Source: a bacterium (GTDB taxonomy: Bacteria > Actinomycetota > Acidimicrobiia > Acidimicrobiales > Bin134). Taken from it: a stretch of DNA of 7,842 nucleotides. Below, piece by piece: positions 1 through 4,657 of the stretch. How positions within the stretch are numbered: position 1 is the stretch's first letter; each line of letters starts with the position of its first letter. The translations under genes were made by a program, and so were the position numbers. The notes below the pieces were generated by a model. It ran no database searches. It saw nothing but the letters and a program-made list of their open reading frames with translations, and had not been told where the DNA came from. Where the stretch lies: NCBI GenBank assembly GCA_028820035.1, contig JAPPKI010000364.1, positions 1-7,842 of the forward strand, in the 5' to 3' direction.

Positions 1-2
1 TC

Positions 3-128
3 TCGGTTCCCCAATGGACCAGGTGGACCAGCCAGGGCTACGTAATCACCTACAACAACGTTGCGGGCTGCATCCGGTTGTATCCGGGCCTGAACACAGG
101 GCGGATGATGTACCGCTGCCCCGAATAG
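3..128 (+). CDS. 3' end of an unknown gene (partial, runs off the left edge)
   Basis: An open frame enters from the left edge (first full codon at 3) and stops with TAG at 126-128. It gives 41 residues rich in Tyr, Trp, Arg and Gly, ending in MMYRCPE. Codons prefer C or G in the third position, and a strong hairpin follows 66 bases after the stop, which supports a real gene end. I do not recognise the family, and the part visible is too short for domain calls. Its position beside element genes suggests it belongs to the same mobile element. The alternative rightward frame starting at 14 has poorer composition and runs through the hairpin. Confidence 0.5.
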   Translation, partial: SVPQWTRWTSQGYVITYNNVAGCIRLYPGLNTGRMMYRCPE

Positions 129-147
129 GGCTTAGACTCGTTGGCCA

Positions 148-164
148 GTCGGGAAACGCCCGAC
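148..164 (+). other. Small hairpin after the first gene
   Basis: GTCGGG (148-153) and CCCGAC (159-164) form a perfect 6-bp stem with a 5-base AAACG loop. It lies 20 bases after the TAG of the upstream gene and just before the larger hairpin at 194-223. It may be part of a bipartite terminator or a 3'-end stabilising structure. No T-run follows. Confidence 0.35.
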
Positions 165-193
165 AGCAAAGCACCCTACTCTACTCTTTGCAG

Positions 194-223
194 GCAGCCC
201 ACTTCCTCCGGGGAGTGGGCTGC
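194..223 (+). terminator. Probable GC-rich terminator hairpin
   Basis: GCAGCCCACT (194-203) pairs perfectly with AGTGGGCTGC (214-223). The inner bases TCC/GGG extend this to a 13-bp stem, with one T-G wobble, closed by a TCCG tetraloop (207-210). It follows the gene ending at 128 and precedes the genes starting at 351, where a terminator is expected. There is no T-tract, as in many high-GC actinobacterial terminators. The structure is symmetric, so it could act on either strand. Confidence 0.55.
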
Positions 224-278
224 TGCCATCTTGCCGTCAGACGGCCCAGGATGCCCCAGGATCGTCTTTCAGCGTTGC

Positions 279-297
279 GGGGGTGTCCCAGTACCCC
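279..297 (+). promoter_or_regulatory. Operator-like repeat, copy 1 (GGGGGTGTCCCAGTACCCC)
   Basis: This 19-base sequence matches 4355-4373 at 18 of 19 positions. It has an imperfect dyad, with GGGGT and ACCCC arms around an 8-base centre. It lies upstream of the start at 351. A weak TTGCGG (275-280) and CTAGAC (298-303) flank it at 17-base spacing, so a protein bound here could block polymerase. The spacing and the second copy suggest a repressor site of the element; the binding protein is unknown. Confidence 0.45.
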
Positions 298-335
298 CTA
301 GACCCCCTGGGAGCCCCGGTGAGGGGGGCTTGCTC

Positions 336-341
336 TAGGAT
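336..341 (+). promoter_or_regulatory. -10-like TAGGAT box upstream of the gene at 351
   Basis: TAGGAT fits the actinobacterial TAnnnT -10 pattern and ends 9 bases before the ATG at 351, which would give a nearly leaderless transcript. No clear -35 is present at the usual distance. The overlapping AGGA (337-340), 10 bases before the ATG, could instead be a slightly distant ribosome-binding site. Confidence 0.3.
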
Positions 342-350
342 GGGCTGCAT

Positions 351-533
351 ATGGCAGACAAGGCACCCCAGCAGCAGCTACGGGACAAGATCGAGGAGAT
401 ACGCGCCGGTGCGGGGGTAGATCAGCGGCTACAGGTTCGGTGCCTGTGCATCCTGTTCTTGCTGGATCAAGACCAGCGGGCCGAGGCGATCAGGTTGGCC
501 GGGGACCTGTACGGAGCGGCAGACACCACCTAG
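351..533 (+). CDS. Small unknown protein of the mobile element
   Basis: The gene encodes a 60-residue, charged, mostly helical-looking protein. An N-terminal half with QQQLRDKIEEIRAG is followed by a hydrophobic stretch, VRCLCILFLLDQDQR (about 29-43), and an amphipathic tail, AEAIRLAGDLYGA. Codon third positions are GC-rich, supporting real coding. AGGA 10 bases upstream and TAGGAT close by support the ATG at 351. The next gene starts 29 bases after the stop, so the two are probably co-transcribed. I recognise no family. Its place in a run of small genes is typical of accessory genes in phages and integrative elements. Confidence 0.5.
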   Translation: MADKAPQQQLRDKIEEIRAGAGVDQRLQVRCLCILFLLDQDQRAEAIRLAGDLYGAADTT

Positions 534-562
534 CGCGGCGGCGGTGGCTATCGTTCTGGGCC

Positions 563-937
563 ATGATCAAGCGAGCGCGAATGCGCGAACTCGAACAGGC
601 AGCCCACCGGGCGCAGGCAGTGGCCGGGTACCTCGAAGCACAGAACGACCTCGCGGTCTACGTGTTGCGGGACACCGCGGCTCTGATGGGCAAGCTGAAG
701 CTCAAGAAGCACGCCAGCCGCGACGACTTCAGGGAGCTTGTCGAGGCCGCTGCCAGCGCGGTGTGGGACATCACCTACGTTCTGAATGGCAAGAGTCCAC
801 CCCAGTTCGACGGAGCGGCTTTGGCGAGGGCCAGGGAGGCGGTCGGCCTAGACGACACCTACGACGAGCAGTGCATGGCCCAGACCGTGCAATCGTTCCA
901 ACAGGCATTTGACCGCCTGGCGGCGATCAACGACTGA
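563..937 (+). CDS. Unknown helical protein of the mobile element
   Basis: This 124-residue protein is rich in Ala, Arg, Glu and Gln and likely almost all helical. The N-terminus (MIKRARMRELEQAAHRAQAVAGYLEAQND) could form a coiled coil. A middle part includes LMGKLKLKKHASRDDFRELVEAAASAVWDITYVLNG (about 39-75), and the C-terminal helix is TVQSFQQAFDRLAAIND. I do not recognise it. The ATG at 563 is chosen because upstream codons in this frame read through the 3' end of the gene at 351 with a different composition. ATG 581 is a possible alternative; neither has a strong ribosome-binding site. It ends facing the leftward gene that stops at 985, with no clear terminator in the 47 bases between. Confidence 0.55.
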   Translation: MIKRARMRELEQAAHRAQAVAGYLEAQNDLAVYVLRDTAALMGKLKLKKHASRDDFRELVEAAASAVWDITYVLNGKSPPQFDGAALARAREAVGLDDTYDEQCMAQTVQSFQQAFDRLAAIND

Positions 938-984
938 GCAAGAGCGGCAGCGGCCAGCGACGGGGTGGGCTGGGGGGTTGGCGG

Positions 985-1233
985 TCAGATGGCCCGCAGC
1001 TTGGCGAGCGGATCGTCGGCTGAAACCAAGTCGATCAGCTTGCCCAGTTCCCCGGCGCACTGGCGCAACTGCGACAGCAGCGCGGCGTTCATCTTGCCGC
1101 CGCCGTCCACCGAGTCCATAGCAAGCTCAACCGAGCACAAGACCAGCTCGGCCAGCTTCTCGTTTGCCTGGCCCTGGGCCTGGGACCTGATGGATTCGAC
1201 TGCGGCCCGGACCTGGGCGGTGTCTGCGCTCAT
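985..1233 (-). CDS. Small unknown helical protein, phage-like
   Basis: This 82-residue protein starts MSADTAQVRAAVESIRSQ and ends DDPLAKLRAI. The ATG at 1233 has a strong ribosome-binding site, GGGGGAGG 9 bases upstream; an in-frame ATG at 1269 lacks one. It appears wholly helical. The C-terminal pattern (NAALLSQLRQCAGELGKLIDLVSADDPLAKLRA) loosely recalls small phage proteins with a LxxQLR helix and a DDLAxxR tail found near terminase or HNH genes in actinobacterial prophages. That resemblance is from memory and is not diagnostic. A promoter-like block (1298-1328) and a hairpin (1275-1294) lie just upstream, so it is probably its own transcription unit. Confidence 0.6.
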   Translation of the reverse strand: MSADTAQVRAAVESIRSQAQGQANEKLAELVLCSVELAMDSVDGGGKMNAALLSQLRQCAGELGKLIDLVSADDPLAKLRAI

Positions 1234-1274
1234 GGCTCCAATCCTCCCCCGTCGGCCAAGCAGAGGCAACGAAC

Positions 1275-1294
1275 CCCGAAATAAAAATTTCGGG
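1275..1294 (-). other. 5'-leader hairpin upstream of the gene at 985-1233
   Basis: CCCGAAAT (1275-1282) and ATTTCGGG (1287-1294) form a perfect 8-bp stem with a 4-base loop. On the minus strand it sits just downstream of the TATA-like box (1298-1304), near the expected 5' end of the transcript and about 40 bases before the start codon. It could stabilise or regulate the mRNA. It is followed by no T-run and is not a convincing terminator. Confidence 0.4.
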
Positions 1295-1297
1295 CCG

Positions 1298-1328
1298 TAT
1301 ATATGGGCATGGGGGACCGGGCTACTTT
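1298..1328 (-). promoter_or_regulatory. Leftward promoter-like module P1 (repeated motif plus TATATA)
   Basis: Read on the minus strand, AAAGTAGCCCGGT (1328-1316) is followed by a C-rich spacer and a TATATA-type box (1304-1298). The same 13 bases recur at 1555-1543, again followed by a C-run and a TATAAG box. The box lies about 65 bases before the ATG at 1233, so it could be that gene's promoter. The 13-mer does not resemble a standard -35 and may instead be an activator or repressor site. Confidence 0.45.
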
Positions 1329-1390
1329 TGCGTTGCCGTTTTGAAAAAACTCGGAGTCGTTTTCTGCGGATCGGCGGCGCTCGGCGCGCA

Positions 1391-1471
1391 TCAAGCCTCC
1401 CTTGCCCGCTGCTGATCCTGCCTGATCTGTTCGGCCCGTCTCCCCGCGCTGGTGTCGGTTAGGTCGATCAC
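1391..1471 (-). CDS. Possible very small protein (26 residues), or tail of a longer frame
   Basis: From a GTG at 1471 the leftward frame reads MIDLTDTSAGRRAEQIRQDQQRAREA and stops at 1391. This stretch is hydrophilic and helical, with third-position G/C bias, unlike the Arg/Pro-rich low-quality sequence upstream in the same frame (open to 1702). Promoter-like module P2 lies about 55 bases upstream. No ribosome-binding site precedes the GTG. It could be a genuine micro-protein, the remnant of a decayed gene, or chance. An overlapping 38-codon leftward frame (1549-1665) is even less supported. Confidence 0.25.
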   Translation of the reverse strand: MIDLTDTSAGRRAEQIRQDQQRAREA

Positions 1472-1526
1472 TACGGGGCGACGATACCGCCGACAGGCAG
1501 AGCCGGGAATAGGCCGCAGTTGTTTA

Positions 1527-1555
1527 CTTATAGGTGGGGGGAACCGGGCTACTTT
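1527..1555 (-). promoter_or_regulatory. Leftward promoter-like module P2 (repeated motif plus TATAAG)
   Basis: AAAGTAGCCCGGT (1555-1543, minus strand) is followed by a C-rich spacer and TATAAG (1532-1527), a good -10 candidate. It matches module P1 in motif, order and approximate spacing: 10 bases here and 11 in P1 between motif and TATA box. It would drive transcription towards the small frame at 1391-1471 and possibly on to the gene at 985-1233. Confidence 0.45.
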
Positions 1556-1843
1556 GACCCTCCCCAGAATCGACAAAGCAGGGGTCCCCATGCCCGGTTT
1601 GGCGCATTGCCAGCAGCGGCGAACCCGGTCTGTCTGACATCGACGGCCTGGCGGGTGCGGGCCATGCCTCGGATCGTAAGTGCGGACGCTGTTGGTGTTC
1701 ATGGCGCTGTTCGGGAGCGGGGGGCCGGAAACGGGAAATGACGCACGCTACTTACCGTTTACGGAGGGGTATCCCCATTACCGGCAATCGGCTGGCTGAT
1801 GGGCAGAGCTTCGGCACAGGAGCGACGGTGGCCATCGGGCCGA
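1556..1843. other. Stretch without a convincing gene
   Basis: Frames here on both strands are short and of poor composition. Visible details are an 11-base GGGGTATCCCC palindrome (1766-1776) and two TTACCG direct repeats flanking it (about 1752-1757 and 1779-1784). The region lies between the small leftward genes and the repeat cluster beyond the 3' end of the replication operon. It may be part of a replication origin or regulatory region. Confidence 0.4.
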
Positions 1844-1952
1844 GGTAGGGACAGCGCATCGGCAACGCTCAACTTCCTACTACTACCTAAGGATAGGTAG
1901 GGAGGTAGGAACTCCCTACCCCTACCTCTGCCTACTTGTCCCTACCAGGTAG
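1844..1952. repeat. Dense CTACC/GGTAG repeat cluster, possible origin or terminator
   Basis: At least nine CTACC/GGTAG-type elements lie in 1876-1952, in both orientations. Embedded dyads are CTACCTA-AGGA-TAGGTAG (1883-1900), a 9-bp stem GGTAGGGAG/CTCCCTACC (1896-1904 and 1912-1920), and CTACC-A-GGTAG (1942-1952). A perfect 10-bp inverted pair, GGTAGGGACA (1844-1853) and TGTCCCTACC (1937-1946), bounds the cluster. It starts 24 bases beyond the stop of the ATPase gene. Iteron-like arrays next to replication genes are typical of plasmid and integrative-element origins, so this is a candidate origin. The dyads could also end transcription of the replication operon. Confidence 0.55.
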
Positions 1953-1975
1953 AGATGACTTTCGGCCCATCCCCG

Positions 1976-2986
1976 TCAGACAGCCGGGGAGCACATATCG
2001 GCGTTGCCCACCTTGTCCACCACCATCAGCCCGTCGGCCACCCACTCTTTGATGGCGGACCACTTGGCGTTTGTCCCGCCCGACAGAAACTCGGCCAGGT
2101 CGGTTTTCTTCAGCGGCACTCCGTGCTCGCTGAACACGGCCAGCGCGTCCTCCCAATCGATCCGGGTGCGCGCCCCTGCGTCGATGACCTCAGCCGCCGA
2201 CACCTGGGACTCCCAGCCCATCCGCAGCCGATCCGGTTCGGGGATGATGCCGACCACGCCGCAGATGCCGACCGGCGATCCGGTGGCGTTGTCTTTGCAG
2301 CGCTTCAGGGCCAGGTGCCCCGGAGTGCTCTCGCCCCATGCCGCTGGCTGGCGGACACTGAAGCCCACGCCCTGAACCAGTTGCACCTTGCCGGTCGATC
2401 CCTTGGGGAAGTCGTCTCCCGGCTCTTGGTCTAGCCACTGGGCGAACGTCTCGCGGCTCTCGTGCTTGGGCAGGTGGTCGATCCCGATGACGGTGCCACC
2501 GGCCTTCGTTGTCGGGGTGATCCACTGGTCGGCCCAGCGGCCTACGTCGCCGGTATCCGACGGGCAGCGGGCCGATTCCAGGCTGTCGATGACCAGCACC
2601 AGCCCCGAGCCGTGCTGTTCGGCTGCGGCCCGTAGGTCGCCCGCACTGGGGTGGTGCGCCCAGTGAATCCGGCTCTCGCCTCCCCCCAACATAGCCCAGC
2701 GCTTCTCGGCGGTCGGTGCGGGAACCTCGAAGCTGGCATAAAGCAGCCGGGCCTCGGGGTCGGCCTCCAAAATGGACCGGGCCAGCCACAGCACCAGCCA
2801 GGTCTTGCCGATGCCCCTCGGCCCCCACAGCAGATTGGCATGGCCCCTGATGGCCAGCGGCCCCTCGTCCGGCGCTTCGATCAGCACCGCCTCAGGGCCA
2901 AGGGGCTTGATCTTGCCGCTCCCCAAAGTGGGCCACGACTCCAGTACGTCACCCGGTGGCCCGTCCGCATTGTCGCCAGGGGTCAC
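1976..2986 (-). CDS. RecA-like AAA ATPase, probable replicative helicase of the element
   Basis: This 336-residue P-loop ATPase resembles the AAA_25/RepA-like group, which unwinds DNA during plasmid, phage and integrative-element replication. Walker A is GPRGIGKT (about 55-62). Walker B is LVLVID (about 129-134), followed by SLES. GIDHLPK (about 168-174) fits the usual sensor position, and KGSTGKVQLVQGVGFSVR (about 196-213) fits the GSxxK...R segment near the subunit interface. The last ~70 residues (from TRIDWEDALAVF) look like a winged-helix tail. The GTG at 2986 overlaps the primase stop by 4 bp (GTGA) and has AGGTGG 5 bases upstream. The frame is open to 3115, but that part overlaps the primase and has shadow-like composition. 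Helicase function is inferred from fold and neighbours. Confidence 0.85.
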   Translation of the reverse strand: MTPGDNADGPPGDVLESWPTLGSGKIKPLGPEAVLIEAPDEGPLAIRGHANLLWGPRGIGKTWLVLWLARSILEADPEARLLYASFEVPAPTAEKRWAMLGGGESRIHWAHHPSAGDLRAAAEQHGSGLVLVIDSLESARCPSDTGDVGRWADQWITPTTKAGGTVIGIDHLPKHESRETFAQWLDQEPGDDFPKGSTGKVQLVQGVGFSVRQPAAWGESTPGHLALKRCKDNATGSPVGICGVVGIIPEPDRLRMGWESQVSAAEVIDAGARTRIDWEDALAVFSEHGVPLKKTDLAEFLSGGTNAKWSAIKEWVADGLMVVDKVGNADMCSPAV

Positions 2987-3753
2987 CGCAGCCACCTCGT
3001 GTCGGCATCGAATCGCGCGCGCTCGGCTTGGTGCTGCCGCCATCGGTGGCTGGCCGACCGCTCTACCTCGGAGCGGCCCAACGGCGGGTCGCAGTAGGCG
3101 GTGTTCCACTCCCACGCCGCTGCCGTGAGCGCCTTATCGCTGTCGTGTTCCCAGCACGCAGACCCCAGCCATGAGGCCAGGGTGGTGTTGCGCTGTCCCT
3201 CGCTGACTGTGCCCCCGTCCCACGATGCGGACGAACTTGCCGGGACCGCAAGCGCTAGAGCGTCGTTGAGCCAGCCGGGAATGGCCACCGGCTCCACGTC
3301 CTCGGTGAAGGCGTAGCCCCGGCTGCCCGGCCCGATGGCCATAGACCTGTCGGCTTTGATGTCGAACTCCCCGAACGGCAGCGCATACGAGCCGGAGGGA
3401 CACGGGGCCGGTGAGCAGAACCACAGATGACGACCGCCCGACACGGTGCGAACGGTCGTTGTCAGCGGCAGTCTGTGGATCAGGGGCTCAGCGTCGTGGC
3501 CGGTGTCTATGTCAACCACCGTCCACCCCGCAAGCGCGACCCCGTAGGCGTTCGCCGGGTGTGCGCCGCCTGGCTGCCAAGGCATCGACTCGATGGCCTC
3601 AGGGTCGGCGCTCGCATCGTCGGGCCAGGCGAACCCGGCGACAGCGGCCTTCTCCCAACGCTGGGAACCGCGGTCGAACCAGACCCGAGCCGGGAACACC
3701 GGCTGGCCGGTCAACTCAGCAAACGACCTAGCGACCTCGGCAACTGAAGTCAC
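2983..3753 (-). CDS. Bifunctional DNA primase/polymerase (prim-pol) with PriCT-1-like tail
   Basis: This 256-residue replication protein belongs to the prim-pol family of plasmids, phages and actinobacterial integrative elements, and makes and extends primers at the origin. The archaeo-eukaryotic primase motifs are visible: VVDIDT (79-84, metal-binding D81 and D83), GGRHLWF (106-112, catalytic-type H109) and FDIKAD...GPGS (about 130-144). From about 184, SEGQRNTTLASWLG followed by CDPPLGRSEVERSASHRW matches the PriCT-1 primase C-terminal helical domain. The helicase part, often fused in this family, is a separate downstream gene here, overlapping by GTGA. The start is the GTG at 3753, overlapping the upstream HTH stop by 4 bp with GAGGG 9 bases before it. 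The frame is open to 3858, but the extra part lies inside the HTH gene. Confidence 0.87.
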   Translation of the reverse strand: MTSVAEVARSFAELTGQPVFPARVWFDRGSQRWEKAAVAGFAWPDDASADPEAIESMPWQPGGAHPANAYGVALAGWTVVDIDTGHDAEPLIHRLPLTTTVRTVSGGRHLWFCSPAPCPSGSYALPFGEFDIKADRSMAIGPGSRGYAFTEDVEPVAIPGWLNDALALAVPASSSASWDGGTVSEGQRNTTLASWLGSACWEHDSDKALTAAAWEWNTAYCDPPLGRSEVERSASHRWRQHQAERARFDADTRWLR

Positions 3754-3965
3754 TTCTCCCCCACCCTCTCGGCCAGCCATGCGTTGACCGCCGCCAGCGA
3801 CCACCGGGCCATGCGCCCGATTTTGACCGGGCCGGGGAACCCCTCGCGGTCGATCCACCGATAAAGCGTGTTCGGGCTGACGTTGAGGCGCTCGCAGACC
3901 TCGGCTCGGGTGAGCAGCACAGGGCCGTACCCGACCCCGAGTGTTTCTTGTGCGCGCGGTTCCAT
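3750..3965 (-). CDS. Excisionase/AlpA-like helix-turn-helix protein, first gene of the replication operon
   Basis: This 71-residue DNA-binding protein has a MerR-like winged HTH of the excisionase (HTH_17) type: LLTRAEVCERLNVSPNTLYRWIDREGFPGPVKIGRMARWSLAAVNAWLAER (about 17-67). The recognition helix is SPNTLYRWI, and the wing has the FPxPVKIGRxxRW pattern. Such proteins act as recombination directionality factors or as transcription regulators of element genes. The ATG at 3965 has AAAGGGG 5 bases upstream. Its stop overlaps the primase start (GTGA). A strong terminator (4014-4047) and a structured leader lie directly upstream, suggesting control by attenuation. It is related in type, but clearly divergent, to the HTH protein at 4393-4641. 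Whether it controls excision or replication genes is unknown. Confidence 0.8.
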   Translation of the reverse strand: MEPRAQETLGVGYGPVLLTRAEVCERLNVSPNTLYRWIDREGFPGPVKIGRMARWSLAAVNAWLAERVGEK

Positions 3966-4013
3966 AGGAACCCCTTTCCGCCCGAAGTGCTTAGGCTGCG
4001 GGCTTGGGCGATG

Positions 4014-4047
4014 AAATAAAAAATCCCAGCGGCCCGAAGGCTGCTGG
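4014..4047 (-). terminator. Rho-independent terminator with UUCG tetraloop (leftward)
   Basis: On the minus strand CCAGCAGCC (4047-4039), a TTCG loop (4038-4035) and GGCCGCTGG (4034-4026) form a 9-bp stem with one G-U pair. This is followed by GATTTTTTATTT (4025-4014). The extra-stable tetraloop and T-run make it a textbook terminator. It lies only ~50 bases upstream of the first gene of the leftward replication operon, and I see no good promoter between them. It may therefore act as an attenuator for that operon as well as an end for transcripts from 4393-4641. Confidence 0.85.
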
Positions 4048-4108
4048 TCATCTCCCGCCGGGCACGATAGGCGGCACTTTGGGGGGCATCAAGGTTTGTC
4101 GTGAAATT

Positions 4109-4141
4109 GAGATGCCCCGCACCATCAGCGCGGGGCATCTC
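4109..4141 (-). other. Strong 12-bp hairpin in the leader upstream of the replication operon
   Basis: GAGATGCCCCGC (4109-4120) and GCGGGGCATCTC (4130-4141) pair perfectly over 12 bp with a 9-base loop (ACCATCAGC). It lies between the terminator and the upstream arm of the 12-bp inverted repeat. It has no T-run on either side (AATTTCAC follows on the minus strand), so it is more likely an RNA structural element or protein site than an intrinsic terminator. Confidence 0.55.
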
Positions 4142-4211
4142 GGGCGGAATGGGGCGAGTCGGAACTAGGGGCTGGCATAGCAACCTGTTCGGGCTTCATC
4201 CCCATCGCAGC

Positions 4212-4334
4212 CTAAGCGCCAACGACGCTACCACCATCGCTATCAGCGAACCATCTCCAAACGACACGCCTACCCACCCCCAGCCCCACAAGGCGGGTTC
4301 TGTCATTTGCCCACAGCCCCACACAGAAGCCCAT
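4212..4334 (-). CDS. Possible 40-residue leader peptide or small protein
   Basis: A leftward frame from ATG 4334 encodes MGFCVGLWANDRTRLVGL... and ends ...ADSDGGSVVGA at a TAG (4214-4212). That TAG lies inside the upstream arm of the 12-bp inverted repeat. The product contains three Trp and a Gly/Val-rich middle. No ribosome-binding site is visible, but a TCTAAA box (about 4348-4343) lies 8 bases upstream and could give a leaderless mRNA. A ribosome ending here would cover the inverted-repeat arm, which is how translated leaders control attenuators. The frame also continues upstream, overlapping the HTH gene out of frame, so chance is quite possible. Confidence 0.25.
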   Translation of the reverse strand: MGFCVGLWANDRTRLVGLGVGRRVVWRWFADSDGGSVVGA

Positions 4335-4354
4335 ACACGGCGTTTTAGAGCTTT

Positions 4355-4373
4355 GGGGGTGTCCTAGTACCCC
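4355..4373. promoter_or_regulatory. Operator-like repeat, copy 2 (GGGGGTGTCCTAGTACCCC)
   Basis: This is the second copy of the 19-base motif found at 279-297, with one difference (T for C). It lies 19 bases beyond the stop of the HTH gene at 4393-4641 and 20 bases upstream of the possible small frame at 4334. It is the left-hand neighbour of the structured leader. Two copies ~4 kb apart, at both ends of the element's visible part, suggest a shared regulator or a recombination-related site. Confidence 0.45.
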
Positions 4374-4392
4374 GGAACCTCGCCCCGATCGG

Positions 4393-4641
4393 CTACCGGC
4401 TGCTGTACCCGCCCCCATCCCGAAGCGCGGCCCGCTCAGCCTCCCACCTGTCAAGGTCGGAAACCCGCCACCGCACAGACCGCCCCCCAAGCCTGACCGG
4501 GGCGGGGAACTCCCCGCCGCTAACCCAGCGGTGAAGGGTCGTGGTGCTGATGCCGTAACGGGCGCAGACATCTCGGCGGCGAAGAAACTCGCGGTTCATA
4601 TAGGGGAACGTACAACCCCGCCTCCGCCGTTCTATCTCCAT
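4393..4641 (-). CDS. AlpA/excisionase-like helix-turn-helix protein near the element's right end
   Basis: This protein of 82 residues has a MerR-like winged HTH (HTH_17/AlpA type): FLRRRDVCARYGISTTTLHRWVSGGEFPAPVRLGGRSVRWRVSDLDRWEAER (about 19-70). STTTLHRWV is the recognition helix, followed by the FPAPVRLGGRSVRW wing. Such proteins regulate integrase genes or act as excision factors in phages, satellites and genomic islands, and usually sit near an attachment site, which fits. The ATG at 4641 is kept because a promoter candidate (TTGATT 4685-4680, 16 bases, TACCAA 4663-4658) would begin transcription about 10 bases before it. ATG 4599 is an equally possible start, giving 68 residues; neither has a clear ribosome-binding site. 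Confidence 0.75.
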   Translation of the reverse strand: MEIERRRRGCTFPYMNREFLRRRDVCARYGISTTTLHRWVSGGEFPAPVRLGGRSVRWRVSDLDRWEAERAALRDGGGYSSR

Positions 4642-4657
4642 ACGACACGCGCTGGTT

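Larger units (their letters stand above)
3989..4217 (-). repeat. Perfect 12-bp inverted repeat bracketing the leader of the replication operon
   Basis: GCTTAGGCTGCG (3989-4000) is exactly complementary in inverted orientation to CGCAGCCTAAGC (4206-4217). In a leftward transcript the two arms would close a ~205-base loop that contains the hairpin at 4109-4141 and the terminator at 4014-4047. The 3' arm ends 23 bases before the ATG at 3965. Seven bases of the 5' arm (AGGCUGC) can also pair with GCAGCCU in the 5' half of the terminator hairpin, an alternative that would disrupt termination. A 12-bp pair at this distance could arise by chance; the surrounding structures make that less likely. Confidence 0.45.

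Noticed and set aside
14..301. Rightward 95-codon frame at the left end
   Set aside because: It runs through the 194-223 hairpin and has poor composition; the frame ending at 128 is the better gene end.
1331..1372. Leftward terminator at the A/T-rich stretch after the small frame ending at 1391
   Set aside because: There is a T6 run on the minus strand but only a weak, mismatched hairpin before it.
1876..1952. The short repeat cluster as a CRISPR array
   Set aside because: The repeats are only 5-7 bases, occur in both orientations and have irregular gaps, with no unique spacers of constant length and no cas genes.
1955..2434. Long rightward open frames antisense to the ATPase and primase genes
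   Set aside because: They are typical by-products of high GC; their translations lack coherent motifs while the opposite strand encodes clear catalytic motifs.
2987..3115. N-terminal extension of the ATPase to an ATG at 3115
   Set aside because: It overlaps the primase gene in another frame with Arg/Pro-rich, shadow-like composition; the GTG at 2986 has a good ribosome-binding site and a GTGA overlap.
3754..3858. N-terminal extension of the primase to an ATG at 3858
   Set aside because: It lies wholly inside the HTH gene, and the extra residues do not resemble the prim-pol family; GTG 3753 gives the coupled overlap.
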